Source: Bacteroidota bacterium (GTDB lineage Bacteria > Bacteroidota > Bacteroidia > Bacteroidales > VadinHA17). From it: a stretch of 10,539 nucleotides of DNA. Positions 1-6,616 of this stretch are shown here, in pieces (within the stretch, counting starts at the first letter, position 1; each line of letters opens with the position of its first letter). Location of the stretch: contig DAOVQI010000075.1 in NCBI GenBank assembly GCA_030628785.1, positions 1 to 10,539 on the forward strand, in the 5' to 3' direction. The translations under genes and the position numbers were made by a program. Under the pieces are notes generated by a model. That model worked only from the letters and a program-made list of their open reading frames with translations, was not told the DNA's origin and searched no databases.

Positions 1-384
1 CTCAAAATCCACGTAGGAATGGGCGACGTTCTTATACTTACTGGCAGCATTGATAATTGTGTCCATTTTATTTTTGTTAACCAATTGCCTGAACTTGCCT
101 TTCGTAGTTTTGGCCTGGTCCGTAATCTTTTGAAGTTCGTCATCAATTAATGAAATGCAGGAATAATCTTTCGTAATGATGAAGTTTTTTTCCTGCTGGC
201 GACACTCATTGATGCTCACGACCAAAAGGTTTACATCATTGGCCTTGTCAACCCTGTCCGCCACTTTTGAGATACTATTAAAAGCAATATAGGCTAAAAT
301 GATCAACAAGATGAGCGTCAGTCCAAAACCACTGGCGATCTTGGTTCCAATTTTTAGATTTTGAAACATGTTAGCTAATTTCAT
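1..384 (-). CDS. Methyl-accepting chemotaxis protein, N-terminal 128 residues (runs off left edge)
   Basis: This is the amino-terminal part of a transmembrane chemoreceptor that would pass a signal to CheW/CheA; the rest lies beyond position 1. The translation begins MKLANMFQNLKIGTKIASGF. A hydrophobic membrane helix follows at about residues 17-36. After it comes a predicted extracytoplasmic helical region containing an R-Q-Q-E-K-N-F motif (about residues 62-68), which resembles the helical bimodular (HBM) or four-helix-bundle sensor domains of MCPs. The start at 382-384 is supported by AAGGAG about eight bases upstream, one of the few Shine-Dalgarno-like sites in the window. It is the last gene of the minus-strand cheW-cheR-cheW series and lies 88 bases after the second cheW. 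HAMP and signalling domains are not visible, so the MCP call rests on the N-terminal pattern and context. Confidence 0.85.
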   Translation of the reverse strand, partial: MKLANMFQNLKIGTKIASGFGLTLILLIILAYIAFNSISKVADRVDKANDVNLLVVSINECRQQEKNFIITKDYSCISLIDDELQKITDQAKTTKGKFRQLVNKNKMDTIINAASKYKNVAHSYVDFE

Positions 385-472
385 GACAATTCTCCTTTTT
401 ATTTAGTTAGTTACTTAATTAATAAATCTATTTTAATTGGCATATTTGTATCAGTTCTCATAAGCCTCTCTT

Positions 473-1108
473 TCACCCAACCTCCTCATTAACAATGATC
501 CTTTCGTCTGAAAAGATCTTTTCCACATCAAGAATAATCAACTGATCACCGGTTACTCCTTTCATATACTCTGCACGGATATCTGTTAGTGTTGGAAGTG
601 TCGGTTGAATTTTTTTGAGCGGAACAGACCGGATCCCGATAATGACATCTGCCAGGATACCGGCTTCTATTCCCCGGGCGCGTACGATTATTACCCTGTT
701 AAGGTCGCTTAATCCCTTATCAGGCAGATCGAAAAATTTCTTTATGTCTATGATAGTCTGTATCTGTCCCCGGACATTGAAAATACCAAGAACGAACGGG
801 GGCGTGCAGGGCATAGGTGTCAGGTCTTTCAAAGGGTATACTTCAACAATGTTATTCAACTCAATTCCGTACCTTTCATTAGCCAGCATAAACTCTGCCA
901 CCGTTAGGTATTCTGCTGCCAATTCTTCTTCTTTTACCTCCCGTGCAAGAGCTTTGGTTCTCGCCTTAAGGATTTTTTCCTTTTCCTTGTCAGTAATTTG
1001 CCAGCCCTTTTCAAGTTTTTCCCGGGCAGCTTCCACACGTGAATGTATCTTTTTCCAGTCAATAGCTGAGGTTTGATCTTTTTTTGAGGTTTTGATTTTT
1101 TCTTCCAT
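473..1108 (-). CDS. cheW: CheW-domain coupling protein with N-terminal helical extension (WspD-like)
   Basis: A 211-residue cytoplasmic scaffold protein that would link chemoreceptors to a CheA kinase. The CheW beta-barrel domain spans about residues 66-205. It shows the typical I-x-L-x-x-I-V-E-V stretch (about 83-90), P-x-x-P-C-T-P-P-F-V-L-G-I-F-N-V-R-G (about 97-114) and I-I-D-I-K-K-F-F. Residues 1-65 form a charged, probably helical extension ending I-L-K-A-R-T-K-A-L-A, seen in a CheW subfamily usually found next to CheR-TPR proteins; E. coli CheW lacks it. The gene lies about 650 bases downstream of cheR, across a repeat-rich gap, and 88 bases upstream of the MCP. The leader reads ACTGAAAACATTACAAT, A-rich without a Shine-Dalgarno site. 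No key residue seems missing. The family call is sure; the WspD-like role is inferred from order and the extension. Confidence 0.93.
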   Translation of the reverse strand: MEEKIKTSKKDQTSAIDWKKIHSRVEAAREKLEKGWQITDKEKEKILKARTKALAREVKEEELAAEYLTVAEFMLANERYGIELNNIVEVYPLKDLTPMPCTPPFVLGIFNVRGQIQTIIDIKKFFDLPDKGLSDLNRVIIVRARGIEAGILADVIIGIRSVPLKKIQPTLPTLTDIRAEYMKGVTGDQLIILDVEKIFSDERIIVNEEVG

Positions 1109-1247
1109 ATTGTAATGTTTTCAGTTTTCGGCCTGCCCCGTGAAATGCGACGCTTGCCCTGCCTGCCCCGTAAGGAAGAATGACTGTATCGGGGTGAAAT
1201 TTGAGGTACGAAAACATTTCATCAGGGAAGGAGCATATTTCACTGGG

Positions 1248-1310
1248 GTTCTCGGTTTTCGGTCCCGTGTTTCAAGTTAATTGTTAACTGTTATTAGTTA
1301 TTTGATTGCT
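1248..1310 (+). repeat. Degenerate heptamer array, unit GTTNNNN
   Basis: GTT or a one-base variant recurs exactly every seven bases at 1248, 1255, 1262 (GTC), 1269, 1276, 1283, 1290, 1297 and 1304 (GAT). The other four positions of each unit vary widely (CTCG, TTCG, AATT, ATTA). Nine phased positions without one slip are very unlikely by chance. Confidence 0.8.
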
Positions 1311-1395
1311 CTATAATAAGCTACCGGCTACTTGCGCCGAAAGTAACGGTTAATCCCTGATTAGCAGTAGCAGTTTCGGCGCTTTTCCTTTATAT
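1311..1395. ncRNA. Candidate structured RNA element, copy 1 (pseudoknot, strand uncertain)
   Basis: A perfect 9-bp stem pairs GCGCCGAAA (1334-1342) with TTTCGGCGC (1374-1382). A crossing helix pairs GCTAC (1320-1324) with GTAGC (1367-1371), inside the first stem's loop, giving a pseudoknot. A loop hairpin TAATC/GATTA (1351-1355 and 1358-1362) is also possible. Copy 2 at 10245-10325 aligns over its whole length with near-identical spacing, and its helices form with different bases. Read on the minus strand, it would sit about 210 bases upstream of the cheW start, as a 5' leader element. Read on the plus strand, the stem is followed by TTTT, like a terminator. I do not recognise a named riboswitch or ribozyme class. 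Confidence 0.5.
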
Positions 1396-1404
1396 GTTAC
1401 TTTT

Positions 1405-1432
1405 CCCCGGGTTACGCTTCGCTCACCCGGGG
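1405..1432. repeat. GC-rich hairpin, 8-bp perfect stem
   Basis: CCCCGGGT (1405-1412) pairs with ACCCGGGG (1425-1432) around a 12-base loop containing GCTTCGC. It sits ten bases after the pseudoknot-like element's T run, at the switch point of repeat polarity in this gap. No T run follows directly on either strand, so a terminator call is weak. Confidence 0.6.
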
Positions 1433-1703
1433 CTATTGTTGTTTTACCCCTTCAGGGTAATTTCTCTTGCATATTTTTTTTGCCAGCAGACATCGAACCA
1501 TGCACCTTTACCTTCTTACATTTAACATATAACATTTAACTTATAACTTTTTTCTTTTACCATTTTTCTCAACCTCAACTCTTTTCTCTCCGCTCTTTGC
1601 GCTTTGCCCTCAGCGCTCAGCGCCCTGCTCTGTCTGAAATAAAATGACGAACCGGAGCTTCGTATTACTTCACCGACTCTGCCAGGTCTTACCAGTTTCC
1701 CCA

Positions 1704-1752
1704 CAGTACCCAGCACCCAGTAACCAGTAACCAGTACCCAGTACCCAGCACC
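1704..1752 (-). repeat. Perfect tandem heptamer array (CAGYAMC x7 on plus strand)
   Basis: Seven consecutive 7-base units start at 1704, 1711, 1718, 1725, 1732, 1739 and 1746. They use only CAGTACC, CAGCACC and CAGTAAC on the plus strand. The array begins 10 bases past the cheR stop codon. On the cheR sense strand the units read G-G-T-T-A-C-T, the same GTT-type heptamer found at other gene ends. Confidence 0.9.
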
Positions 1753-1762
1753 CAGAATCCTT

Positions 1763-3289
1763 TCATATTTTTGTTTTAATAATCTCAATCAGTCTCCCGG
1801 CAGATACTCCATCTGACTCGGGAATAATATCTTCTTCTTTATATGTATTTAAAATTGATAGTGAATTATCAAAATACTTTTCCGCTTTTTTGATATTTCC
1901 TTTCCGGAGAATTAAGTTTCCCAATGTATAATGTGCAAGCACATAATTGGGATCAAGATAAATTGAACGGTTAAGTGACGATATTGCTTCCTCCATCTTA
2001 CCCTGTTCCTGAAAGATCAGGGCAAGCCGATAATGGCATCCCGGGTTAAATTTATTAATCGCTATTTCTTTTTCGCACCACTCGACTGCTTTACTGAATT
2101 TCCCCTGGTTAGAACAGGCTTTTGCCAAAAGGGTCATTGCTTTATGGTTCTTTTTATCATGTAAAAGACAATCTATCAATATATTCTCTACCTCCGGATA
2201 ATTGCCCTGCTCGTATAAAACCATTGCTTCCTCACAGGCTTTTTGTTGTACTTCTTCTGTTTTTGGTTGTTCCCGCCTGCTTTTGATTATAACTTCCCGG
2301 GGTTGTGGTGGACTTTCCGGGACAGGCAGTGGAACTACAGGAAAAGCTTCAGGATCATAATCAAATAAGGTCTGATGTGTAGAAACAGGAGTTTTTTCCA
2401 GGAATTCTTCCACTACACCGGATTTTGACAGATCTTTCCTGAAAAAAATTGCATCGGGCAAATTAACCATTACGAACCGTGACATGTGAACAGACGAACC
2501 TTCACTTCCGCTTACGATCAACCATCCCCCATCCAGGAGTGATCTATAAAAACGTTTTATAATTTTTATAACAAGCTGCGGACGAAAATACATTATCACA
2601 TTGCGGCAAAATATGATATCTATAGCGCTGGTGTTATTTAGAAGTGATGGATAGGGATCATTTGCCAGATTGTGATAAGAAAACGTAACCATTTTTTTAA
2701 TATATGGCTTGATTTTATAGCTGTTTTCCCTTGTTCTGCTGAAATATCCATCTTTTACCCATTTCGGCGTACCCCTGAAAGACCATTTATTATAAATCCC
2801 TTCTTTAGCCTTTTTCAGAGCCCGGGGATTGATATCAGTAGCCAATATTGAAATGTTCCAGTCTTTAAGGTCGGTTATCATTTTATGGAGCAAAATGGCG
2901 ATTGAATACGGCTCTTCGCCTGACGAACAACCGGCGCTCCAAATTCTTATGTATTTTCCGATTTTACAGCGGGAGTTGATCAGTTCCGGAAGAACATGCC
3001 TTTCAAGTTCATTATAAATATTTTGGTCCCTGTAGAAGTTAGTTTCCCCAATAGTGAGATATGACGAAAGAGTCTCAATCTGCTCCTGTGTTAAAGGTGC
3101 CGACAAGAGCCAATTAATACAAGATTCAGCATTACTGAAACCAAACTCTATGGAAGCCAGTTGAAATTTATCCCGTAGGTCATCCCAGCGCTTCTTTGGA
3201 AAGTACAGGCCCAGATTCTCAGAGATATATTTGCTGAGCTTTGCAAGTACAGGATCAGGGATGATATTTTCTGATTTTTTTGCTATCAT
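1763..3289 (-). CDS. cheR: CheR-type chemoreceptor methyltransferase with C-terminal TPR domain (WspC-like)
   Basis: A 508-residue cytoplasmic enzyme that would methylate glutamates of chemoreceptors using S-adenosylmethionine. The CheR all-alpha N-domain covers about residues 10-75, then G-E-T-N-F-Y-R-D (81-88) and the Rossmann methyltransferase domain to about 285. The SAM-binding motif I-W-S-A-G-C-S-S-G-E-E-P-Y-S is at 116-129, A-T-D-I-N at 150-154 and F-C-R-N-V-I-M-Y-F at 227-235. A proline-rich linker (about 318-340) leads to three or four TPR-like repeats (about 350-482), so it is roughly 230 residues longer than E. coli CheR. CheR-TPR fusions are typical of Wsp-like systems, where the TPRs bind partner proteins. 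The start ATG at 3287-3289 has an A-rich leader with no Shine-Dalgarno site. It begins 56 bases after the upstream cheW stop, so co-transcription is likely. Confidence 0.95.
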   Translation of the reverse strand: MIAKKSENIIPDPVLAKLSKYISENLGLYFPKKRWDDLRDKFQLASIEFGFSNAESCINWLLSAPLTQEQIETLSSYLTIGETNFYRDQNIYNELERHVLPELINSRCKIGKYIRIWSAGCSSGEEPYSIAILLHKMITDLKDWNISILATDINPRALKKAKEGIYNKWSFRGTPKWVKDGYFSRTRENSYKIKPYIKKMVTFSYHNLANDPYPSLLNNTSAIDIIFCRNVIMYFRPQLVIKIIKRFYRSLLDGGWLIVSGSEGSSVHMSRFVMVNLPDAIFFRKDLSKSGVVEEFLEKTPVSTHQTLFDYDPEAFPVVPLPVPESPPQPREVIIKSRREQPKTEEVQQKACEEAMVLYEQGNYPEVENILIDCLLHDKKNHKAMTLLAKACSNQGKFSKAVEWCEKEIAINKFNPGCHYRLALIFQEQGKMEEAISSLNRSIYLDPNYVLAHYTLGNLILRKGNIKKAEKYFDNSLSILNTYKEEDIIPESDGVSAGRLIEIIKTKI

Positions 3290-3345
3290 TTTCTTATAAC
3301 ATCTATTTGGTCAACCTATTTCAGGACAAGACACTGTCTTCCTGC

Positions 3346-4080
3346 TTACTTACTTCCTCTCCTTCCCTTTGGCTTCCTTGCCACTGTCCTGACCGTCTTC
3401 TTCACGCTGGCTTGTACCCTTTTCGCCGCAGTTTTCTTCGGTTCCTGTTTCTTTTTCACAGTTTTAACCTCTTTTTTATCCTTAATCTCTTTTTCTTTCG
3501 CCGTGATTTTCTTTGGTGCCTGTATTTGTTCCTCAGCTTGTTCCTTTACATCATGAACTTCTTTCTTTTCCTGCTCCATTAATGCAAGATTAATCACTTC
3601 TATACTTTCCAAAGTAAAGAGTTTGTCAAGATTATATATAAGGATTATCCCATCCTCAAAGAATACCAGTCCTTCAATGATCTTTTCCAGTCCGGGAAAG
3701 ACCCTATCGGCCGGAACTGTTTTTTGTTCCAGCAGGTTTGTTACACCCGTAACCATATCTGTAATAAAAGAAATAGTATGTTCGGATGTACGGGCAATTA
3801 TTAACTGGTCGCTAAGTTTCAGTTCCCTGTCAGGAAGTCCAAATAGTTTGCGGATATTAAAAACAGGAATTATTTTTCCCTGTACGTTTATGACTCCGAT
3901 AACACTTTCCGGCGTTCCCGGGACAGGAGTGATGATCACTGCCCGGACAATTCGCTCGACTAAACCAACAGGTAACGCAAAATTCAGTTGGTCAAGGGTA
4001 AAGATCACAAAATGACCTTCCATGATTACGGAGTCAATTTCCTGTATTTCTGTTTTTTTCGTTAACGTATTTTGTGCCAT
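3346..4080 (-). CDS. cheW: CheW-domain coupling protein with Lys-rich, histone-like C-terminal tail
   Basis: A 244-residue coupling protein. The CheW domain spans about residues 20-165, with F-V-I-F-T-L-D (24-30), V-E-R-I-V-R (41-46), P-V-P-G-T-P-E-S-V-I-G-V-I-N-V-Q-G (52-68) and V-F-N-I-R-K-L-F-G-L-P. The last 75 residues are not part of the CheW fold. Residues 170-200 are mixed-charge and probably helical; 190-244 are rich in Lys, Ala, Val and Thr and end K-P-K-G-R-R-G-S-K, like histone H1-type or AlgP-like tails. E. coli CheW is about 167 residues and lacks such a tail. It is the first gene of the cluster. The leader directly before the start is a heptamer array without a Shine-Dalgarno site. 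The domain call is firm; the role of the tail is unknown (nucleic-acid or polyanion binding is a guess). Confidence 0.94.
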   Translation of the reverse strand: MAQNTLTKKTEIQEIDSVIMEGHFVIFTLDQLNFALPVGLVERIVRAVIITPVPGTPESVIGVINVQGKIIPVFNIRKLFGLPDRELKLSDQLIIARTSEHTISFITDMVTGVTNLLEQKTVPADRVFPGLEKIIEGLVFFEDGIILIYNLDKLFTLESIEVINLALMEQEKKEVHDVKEQAEEQIQAPKKITAKEKEIKDKKEVKTVKKKQEPKKTAAKRVQASVKKTVRTVARKPKGRRGSK

Positions 4081-4088
4081 TATTTTCA

Positions 4089-4130
4089 GTTTTCGGTTCT
4101 CGGTTCTCAGTTTCTTGTTCCGGGTTTACT
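4089..4130 (+). repeat. Heptamer array at the cheW start (GTTNNNN)
   Basis: GTT occurs at 4089, 4096, 4103, 4110, 4117 and 4124, exactly seven bases apart. The array begins eight bases outside the cheW start codon, so it would be transcribed as an A-rich 5' leader of phased AAC units. Confidence 0.85.
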
Positions 4131-4218
4131 CACTCCCACATGCCTTCCCACGACCTGTTCGTGAAGTTTGGTTTCCACTTCGTTCCAACCAAACGTTCGG
4201 GTTCCGGGTTTCAAGTTC
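4122..4218. repeat. Dispersed intergenic block, copy 1 (contains 8-bp hairpin 4166-4194)
   Basis: This block matches 8904-9075 nearly base for base but lacks two stretches present there, about 50 and 22 bases long. Shared parts are GGGTTTACTCACTCCCA, CCTTCCCACGACCTG and a hairpin of GTTTGGTT (4166-4173) pairing with AACCAAAC (4187-4194) around a 13-base loop. Both copies lie upstream of a minus-strand gene in the same orientation. Confidence 0.85.
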
Positions 4219-4219
4219 C

Positions 4220-4233
4220 AGCCGAATTCGGCT
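4220..4233. repeat. Perfect 14-base palindrome, repeated family
   Basis: AGCCGAATTCGGCT is self-complementary. It is preceded by TTCC and followed by CTA. The same context recurs at 6594-6619 with three bases (ACA) inserted at the centre of symmetry, so these are two members of one family. Confidence 0.75.
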
Positions 4234-4362
4234 CTATTGTACCGTGTTTCGTGTTCTGTGTTCCTGATTCAAAACCATGCTCTTTGTTCTCTGTACTCTG
4301 CACTCAACGCCCTGCTCTATATACTGTTTCTAACAATTTAACCATTCAACAACTTAGCGTTA

Positions 4363-4400
4363 GCCTGCCCGAAAGAATGAATTCTTTCATTCAGGCGGGC
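4363..4400. repeat. Compound hairpin at polarity switch
   Basis: GAAAGAA (4371-4377) pairs with TTCTTTC (4382-4388) around TGAA. The outer arm GCCTG (4363-4367) pairs with CAGGC (4392-4396). To its left the gap carries GTT-type repeats on the plus strand; to its right the repeats are of the opposite polarity. Confidence 0.65.
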
Positions 4401-4455
4401 GATCTCATGATCCGCCAGCTGGCGTAGAGTAATTTAACAATTTTATCAACTCACA

Positions 4456-4530
4456 GACCCTGCCAGGTCTTACAGACTCTGGCAGGTCTCACCCAGTCTC
4501 CCAGTCTCATTCACAGACTCTGCCAGGTCC
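4456..4530 (-). repeat. Three copies of a GACTCTGCCAGGTC-like unit
   Basis: Units lie at about 4456-4470, 4475-4489 and 4516-4530, separated by octamer-like CCCAGTCT repeats. Each contains the short palindrome CCTGCCAGG or a one-base variant. Further copies occur at 1675-1688 and about 6797-6811, so this is a dispersed family. Confidence 0.7.
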
Positions 4531-4555
4531 TACCTCATCCAGTCACCCATTCTTC

Positions 4556-4587
4556 CCCGCCCGAACGTACCGTTCGGTACGGGCGGG
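4556..4587. repeat. GC-rich nested hairpin, family also at 6867-6898
   Basis: CCCGCCCG (4556-4563) pairs with CGGGCGGG (4580-4587); within the loop TACCG (4568-4572) pairs with CGGTA (4575-4579). The element at 6867-6898 is the same sequence in the reverse orientation with one difference in the core. Confidence 0.8.
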
Positions 4588-4909
4588 CATTATCCCATCA
4601 TTCCACTATTCCATTTCTTTATCTTTTTTTTTCTTCACCTGCTCTCATTCTATAAATTGTATCGTTTTAACAGCAGTATCCTTAAATAATAATCTAATAG
4701 TAACTCCGGATTAGTTCTTTCATTGTTCCAAATTCTTATACGACTTTAACTATTCATATATGCATACCAAAAATTGCAAAATCTCACCCTTCGTTTTTAG
4801 CTTTTTTTTACTAAATATATAATTTAAACTGTTTCTAAATAAACTTTATTGAATACTTACACCTTTTACTATCATTCGCTATCCTAACTCGCCATTCACT
4901 ACTCACTTT

Positions 4910-5281
4910 TCACCCTTCACTTTTATTAATCAAATTACAAATCACTTCTTTCACTTTTTCAAACTCGGTTGACTTATCAAAAAAGTAATCCGCACCGAGT
5001 TCAAAACACTTTTCTTTATATTGATCCAATGGGTAATTTGTAAAAAGGATCTTAATCATTGACAACTTTTTTTGTTGAATACTTTTAAGCATCTCAAATC
5101 CATTCCCGCCAGGCATTCTGATATCCAGAATGAGAACATCAGGTTTTAACTTCTCAATATACTTTATTGCTTCATGTGAGTTCTCGGCCTCAGCAACGAT
5201 CTCAACTCCGGGAATGGTTAATAACATGTTTATTATCCTTTCACGCAGCATCTTTGAATCATCAGCTATAATAACTTTCAT
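4910..5281 (-). CDS. Single-domain response regulator (CheY-like receiver)
   Basis: A 123-residue stand-alone receiver domain that would be phosphorylated by a histidine kinase. The acidic pair is D7-D8, the phospho-acceptor Asp is D53 in V-L-I-L-D-I-R-M-P, the switch Thr is T81 in I-L-F-T-N, and the conserved Lys is K103 in F-F-D-K-S. Length is the usual one for a receiver with no output domain. It could be a CheY-type or phosphorelay protein; nothing shows which. The start ATG (5279-5281) has no Shine-Dalgarno site. It is on the same strand as the chemosensory genes but lies about 830 bases upstream of them, so it is probably transcribed separately. Confidence 0.93.
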   Translation of the reverse strand: MKVIIADDSKMLRERIINMLLTIPGVEIVAEAENSHEAIKYIEKLKPDVLILDIRMPGGNGFEMLKSIQQKKLSMIKILFTNYPLDQYKEKCFELGADYFFDKSTEFEKVKEVICNLINKSEG

Positions 5282-5653
5282 GTGGTAAATGCTTCACTTT
5301 TTATCTTCAATAATTTAACAGGGCAGGTCCGCCTCTGGTGAGATTCCTTGAGATTCTTCGGGGGCAGGCAGGCTAATCTCCTCCGCCAGATGTAGGATCC
5401 TTCAGCAATGATATTGATAAATTTATCGATTTATGTTCTGATCGGATGTAAGGCAACTGATGAAATTTTTGTAGGAAGTTGACGTATTCTCTTGTAAGGA
5501 ATTCAGGGATTTGCTTGTAGGTATTTGGACTACATGGGAAAGGAAAAAGTAAGTGATACTTGATTTTCGCAAACTGGTGCAGCGAAAAACAATAGTCGAA
5601 CTTATCCCGACAAAAGGAGGGATCTGAACGAAAAAAGATAAAAGTGAAATTGG

Positions 5654-5730
5654 GTTACAGGTTACAGGTTACGGGAGCGAGTAATAATGGGAGACAGGGA
5701 GACAAATCGACTGGGCGACTGTGTGACTGG
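5654..5730 (+). repeat. Heptamer array followed by octamer array
   Basis: GTT is phased at 5654, 5661 and 5668 (7 bases). It is followed by GAC phased at 5693, 5701, 5709, 5717 and 5725 (8 bases, units such as GGGAGACA). Two periodicities in one gap argue against simple slippage from a single parent unit. Confidence 0.8.
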
Positions 5731-5798
5731 GCAGTTACTATCGGATAACTATACGTGTATTGCTGATTTATTTTATACGGGTTTAAATACTTTTTTTG

Positions 5799-5806
5799 TA
5801 TCTTTG
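5799..5806 (+). promoter_or_regulatory. Candidate Bacteroidota-type -7 promoter element TATCTTTG
   Basis: TATCTTTG fits the TAnnTTTG consensus of the main Bacteroidota sigma factor. It lies 74 bases before the antitoxin start, which would leave a leader of roughly 65-70 bases. No clear TTG -33 element is seen 17-20 bases upstream, so the site is only moderately supported. Confidence 0.45.
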
Positions 5807-5843
5807 TATGTATATAATTAATTTAAAATAAATATCCAACATC

Positions 5844-5859
5844 TAAGAAGGTGGTCTTA
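5844..5859 (+). promoter_or_regulatory. Inverted repeat in antitoxin leader, possible operator
   Basis: TAAGA (5844-5848) and TCTTA (5855-5859) flank AGGTGG, just downstream of the predicted promoter. RHH antitoxins commonly bind short inverted repeats in their own promoters, so this is a candidate autoregulatory site. The AGGTGG is about 25 bases from the ATG, too far for a normal ribosome-binding site. Confidence 0.3.
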
Positions 5860-5879
5860 AAGCTTAAAATAAAAATACT

Positions 5880-6125
5880 ATGAATAGCAAACTGACATTA
5901 ACAATAGAACAAGCAATAATCAAAAAGGCAAAACGATATGCAAAAGGGAAAGGGAGAAGTTTGTCTGATATTATTGAGAATTATCTAAAAGCAATTACGA
6001 ATGACAGTAAATCAGAGATTGAATTAACTCCAATCGTAAAATCATTAAGGGGATCTTTTAAAGCACCTGAGGATTTTGACTATAAGAAGGAATTGACTAA
6101 AGGATTAATAAAAAAATATCTATAA
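5880..6125 (+). CDS. Ribbon-helix-helix type antitoxin (DUF6364-like)
   Basis: An 81-residue protein. The first 40 residues fit a ribbon-helix-helix fold: a short beta strand K-L-T-L-T-I (4-9), helix A to about residue 22, the turn K-G-R-S-L (24-28), then helix B S-D-I-I-E-N-Y-L. This resembles DUF6364 antitoxins, which bind DNA as dimers. Residues 45-81 form a tail that would wrap and inhibit the toxin (inference). The TAA stop overlaps the toxin ATG by one base (TAATG at 6123-6127), typical of translational coupling in toxin-antitoxin operons. The leader is A-rich with no Shine-Dalgarno site near the ATG. Confidence 0.85.
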   Translation: MNSKLTLTIEQAIIKKAKRYAKGKGRSLSDIIENYLKAITNDSKSEIELTPIVKSLRGSFKAPEDFDYKKELTKGLIKKYL

Positions 6126-6550
6126 TGAAAAGGGTACTTATTGATACTGATGTCATCCTGGATTTCTTTTTAGACAGGCAACCATTTTCAGAAAATGCTT
6201 CAAAGATTTTTGCATTATGCGAGAATAGAATAATAATCGGATATATAACACCAGTAATATTAAGTAATGTTTATTACATACTAAGGCAAATTGCCCGGCA
6301 CAACAGGGTGATTGAAAAATTGAACCAACTATTATCAATAGCTGATGTGTTAACTATGGATAAAAATGTGGTTATAAATGCTTTAAATTCCGGTTTTAAA
6401 GATTTTGAGGATGCCTTACAATATTTTGCCGCAGTTAACAAGGGTAATATTGATGCTATTATTACAAGAAATGTAAAAGACTTTAAAACGAGTGAGATTG
6501 GAGTATTAACTCCAGAAAGCTATGTCAGGACAATAAATGCCATGCTTTAG
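6125..6550 (+). CDS. PIN-domain ribonuclease toxin (VapC family)
   Basis: A 141-residue PIN-domain protein, the usual length of VapC-like toxins, which cleave RNA in a metal-dependent way. Acidic residues matching the active site are D7 in V-L-I-D-T-D, D93 and D96 in K-D-F-E-D-A-L-Q-Y, and D119 in I-I-T-R-N-V-K-D-F. The position that often holds a Glu in helix 2 seems to be Asn48 (I-L-S-N-V-Y-Y), a variation I associate with this PIN subgroup. It starts on the last base of the antitoxin stop and forms the second half of a two-gene operon. No frameshift or truncation is seen. These are the only plus-strand genes of the window, standing among signalling genes of the other strand, which fits acquisition as a cassette. 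Confidence 0.92.
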   Translation: MKRVLIDTDVILDFFLDRQPFSENASKIFALCENRIIIGYITPVILSNVYYILRQIARHNRVIEKLNQLLSIADVLTMDKNVVINALNSGFKDFEDALQYFAAVNKGNIDAIITRNVKDFKTSEIGVLTPESYVRTINAML

Positions 6551-6557
6551 TACCGTG

Positions 6558-6590
6558 GTTCTGGGAGCTTGGTTCCTGGTTTCTTGTTCC
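6558..6590 (+). repeat. Heptamer array just after the toxin stop
   Basis: GTT is phased at 6558, 6572, 6579 and 6586, with a degenerate GAG unit at 6565, all on a 7-base register. It starts eight bases after the PIN-gene stop, on the sense strand. Confidence 0.7.
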
Positions 6591-6597
6591 GAATTCC

Positions 6598-6616
6598 AGC
6601 CGAATACAATTCGGCT
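6598..6616. repeat. Palindrome AGCCGAAT-ACA-ATTCGGCT
   Basis: A perfect 8-bp inverted repeat with a 3-base loop. The flanks TTCC and CTA are shared with the 14-base palindrome at 4220-4233, of which this is an expanded copy. Confidence 0.75.

Larger units (their letters stand above)
1109..1762. other. Repeat-rich intergenic region between cheR and cheW
   Basis: No plausible gene is seen. From left to right it holds heptamer repeats with GTT on the plus strand (1118-1310), a pseudoknot-like element (1311-1395) and a GC-rich hairpin (1405-1432). AAC-type heptamers follow (about 1515-1550), then pyrimidine-rich sequence including one GACTCTGCCAGGTC unit (1675-1688), and a perfect heptamer array (1704-1752) just after the cheR stop. 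An 88-codon open frame on the minus strand (1522-1788) reads straight through the repeats (Y-W-V-L repeats) and overlaps the cheR end; I regard it as spurious. Confidence 0.8.
4081..4909. other. 829-base repeat-rich intergenic region upstream of the chemosensory cluster
   Basis: No credible gene. The left part carries GTT heptamers on the plus strand (4089-4130) and copy 1 of a block found again at 8904-9075 (4122-4218). It also has the palindrome AGCCGAATTCGGCT (4220-4233) and a long hairpin (4363-4400). The right part is pyrimidine-rich on the plus strand. It holds three copies of a GACTCTGCCAGGTC-like unit (4456-4530), a GC-rich hairpin (4556-4587), AT-rich sequence (about 4620-4860) that would suit a promoter, and heptamer-phased sequence next to the response-regulator stop (4860-4909). 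Confidence 0.75.
5282..5879. other. Divergent promoter region with repeats between response regulator and toxin-antitoxin pair
   Basis: No gene seen. It holds an imperfect inverted repeat (TCTGG..GAGATT at 5334-5345 against AATCTC..CCAGA at 5375-5390). Next come three GTTACRG heptamers (5654-5674) and an octamer array with GAC every eight bases at 5693, 5701, 5709, 5717 and 5725. The AT-rich promoter segment of the plus-strand operon lies at 5760-5879. Confidence 0.75.

Noticed and set aside
1374..1390. Rho-independent terminator on the plus strand at the first pseudoknot element
   Set aside because: The stem followed by TTTTCC looks like one, but no plus-strand gene lies upstream and the loop is over 30 bases and joins a crossing helix. 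Kept only as an alternative reading.
1704..1752. CRISPR-like array
   Set aside because: Units are 7 bases with no spacers and no cas genes nearby; it is a simple tandem repeat.
1522..1788. Open reading frame of 88 codons on the minus strand overlapping the cheR end
   Set aside because: It translates the heptamer array into Y-W-V-L repeats, has no recognisable domain and overlaps cheR. It is an artefact of the repeats.
4620..4860. Promoter for the chemosensory cluster in the AT-rich part of the gap
   Set aside because: No minus-strand TAnnTTTG element with suitable spacing was found, so no site is called.
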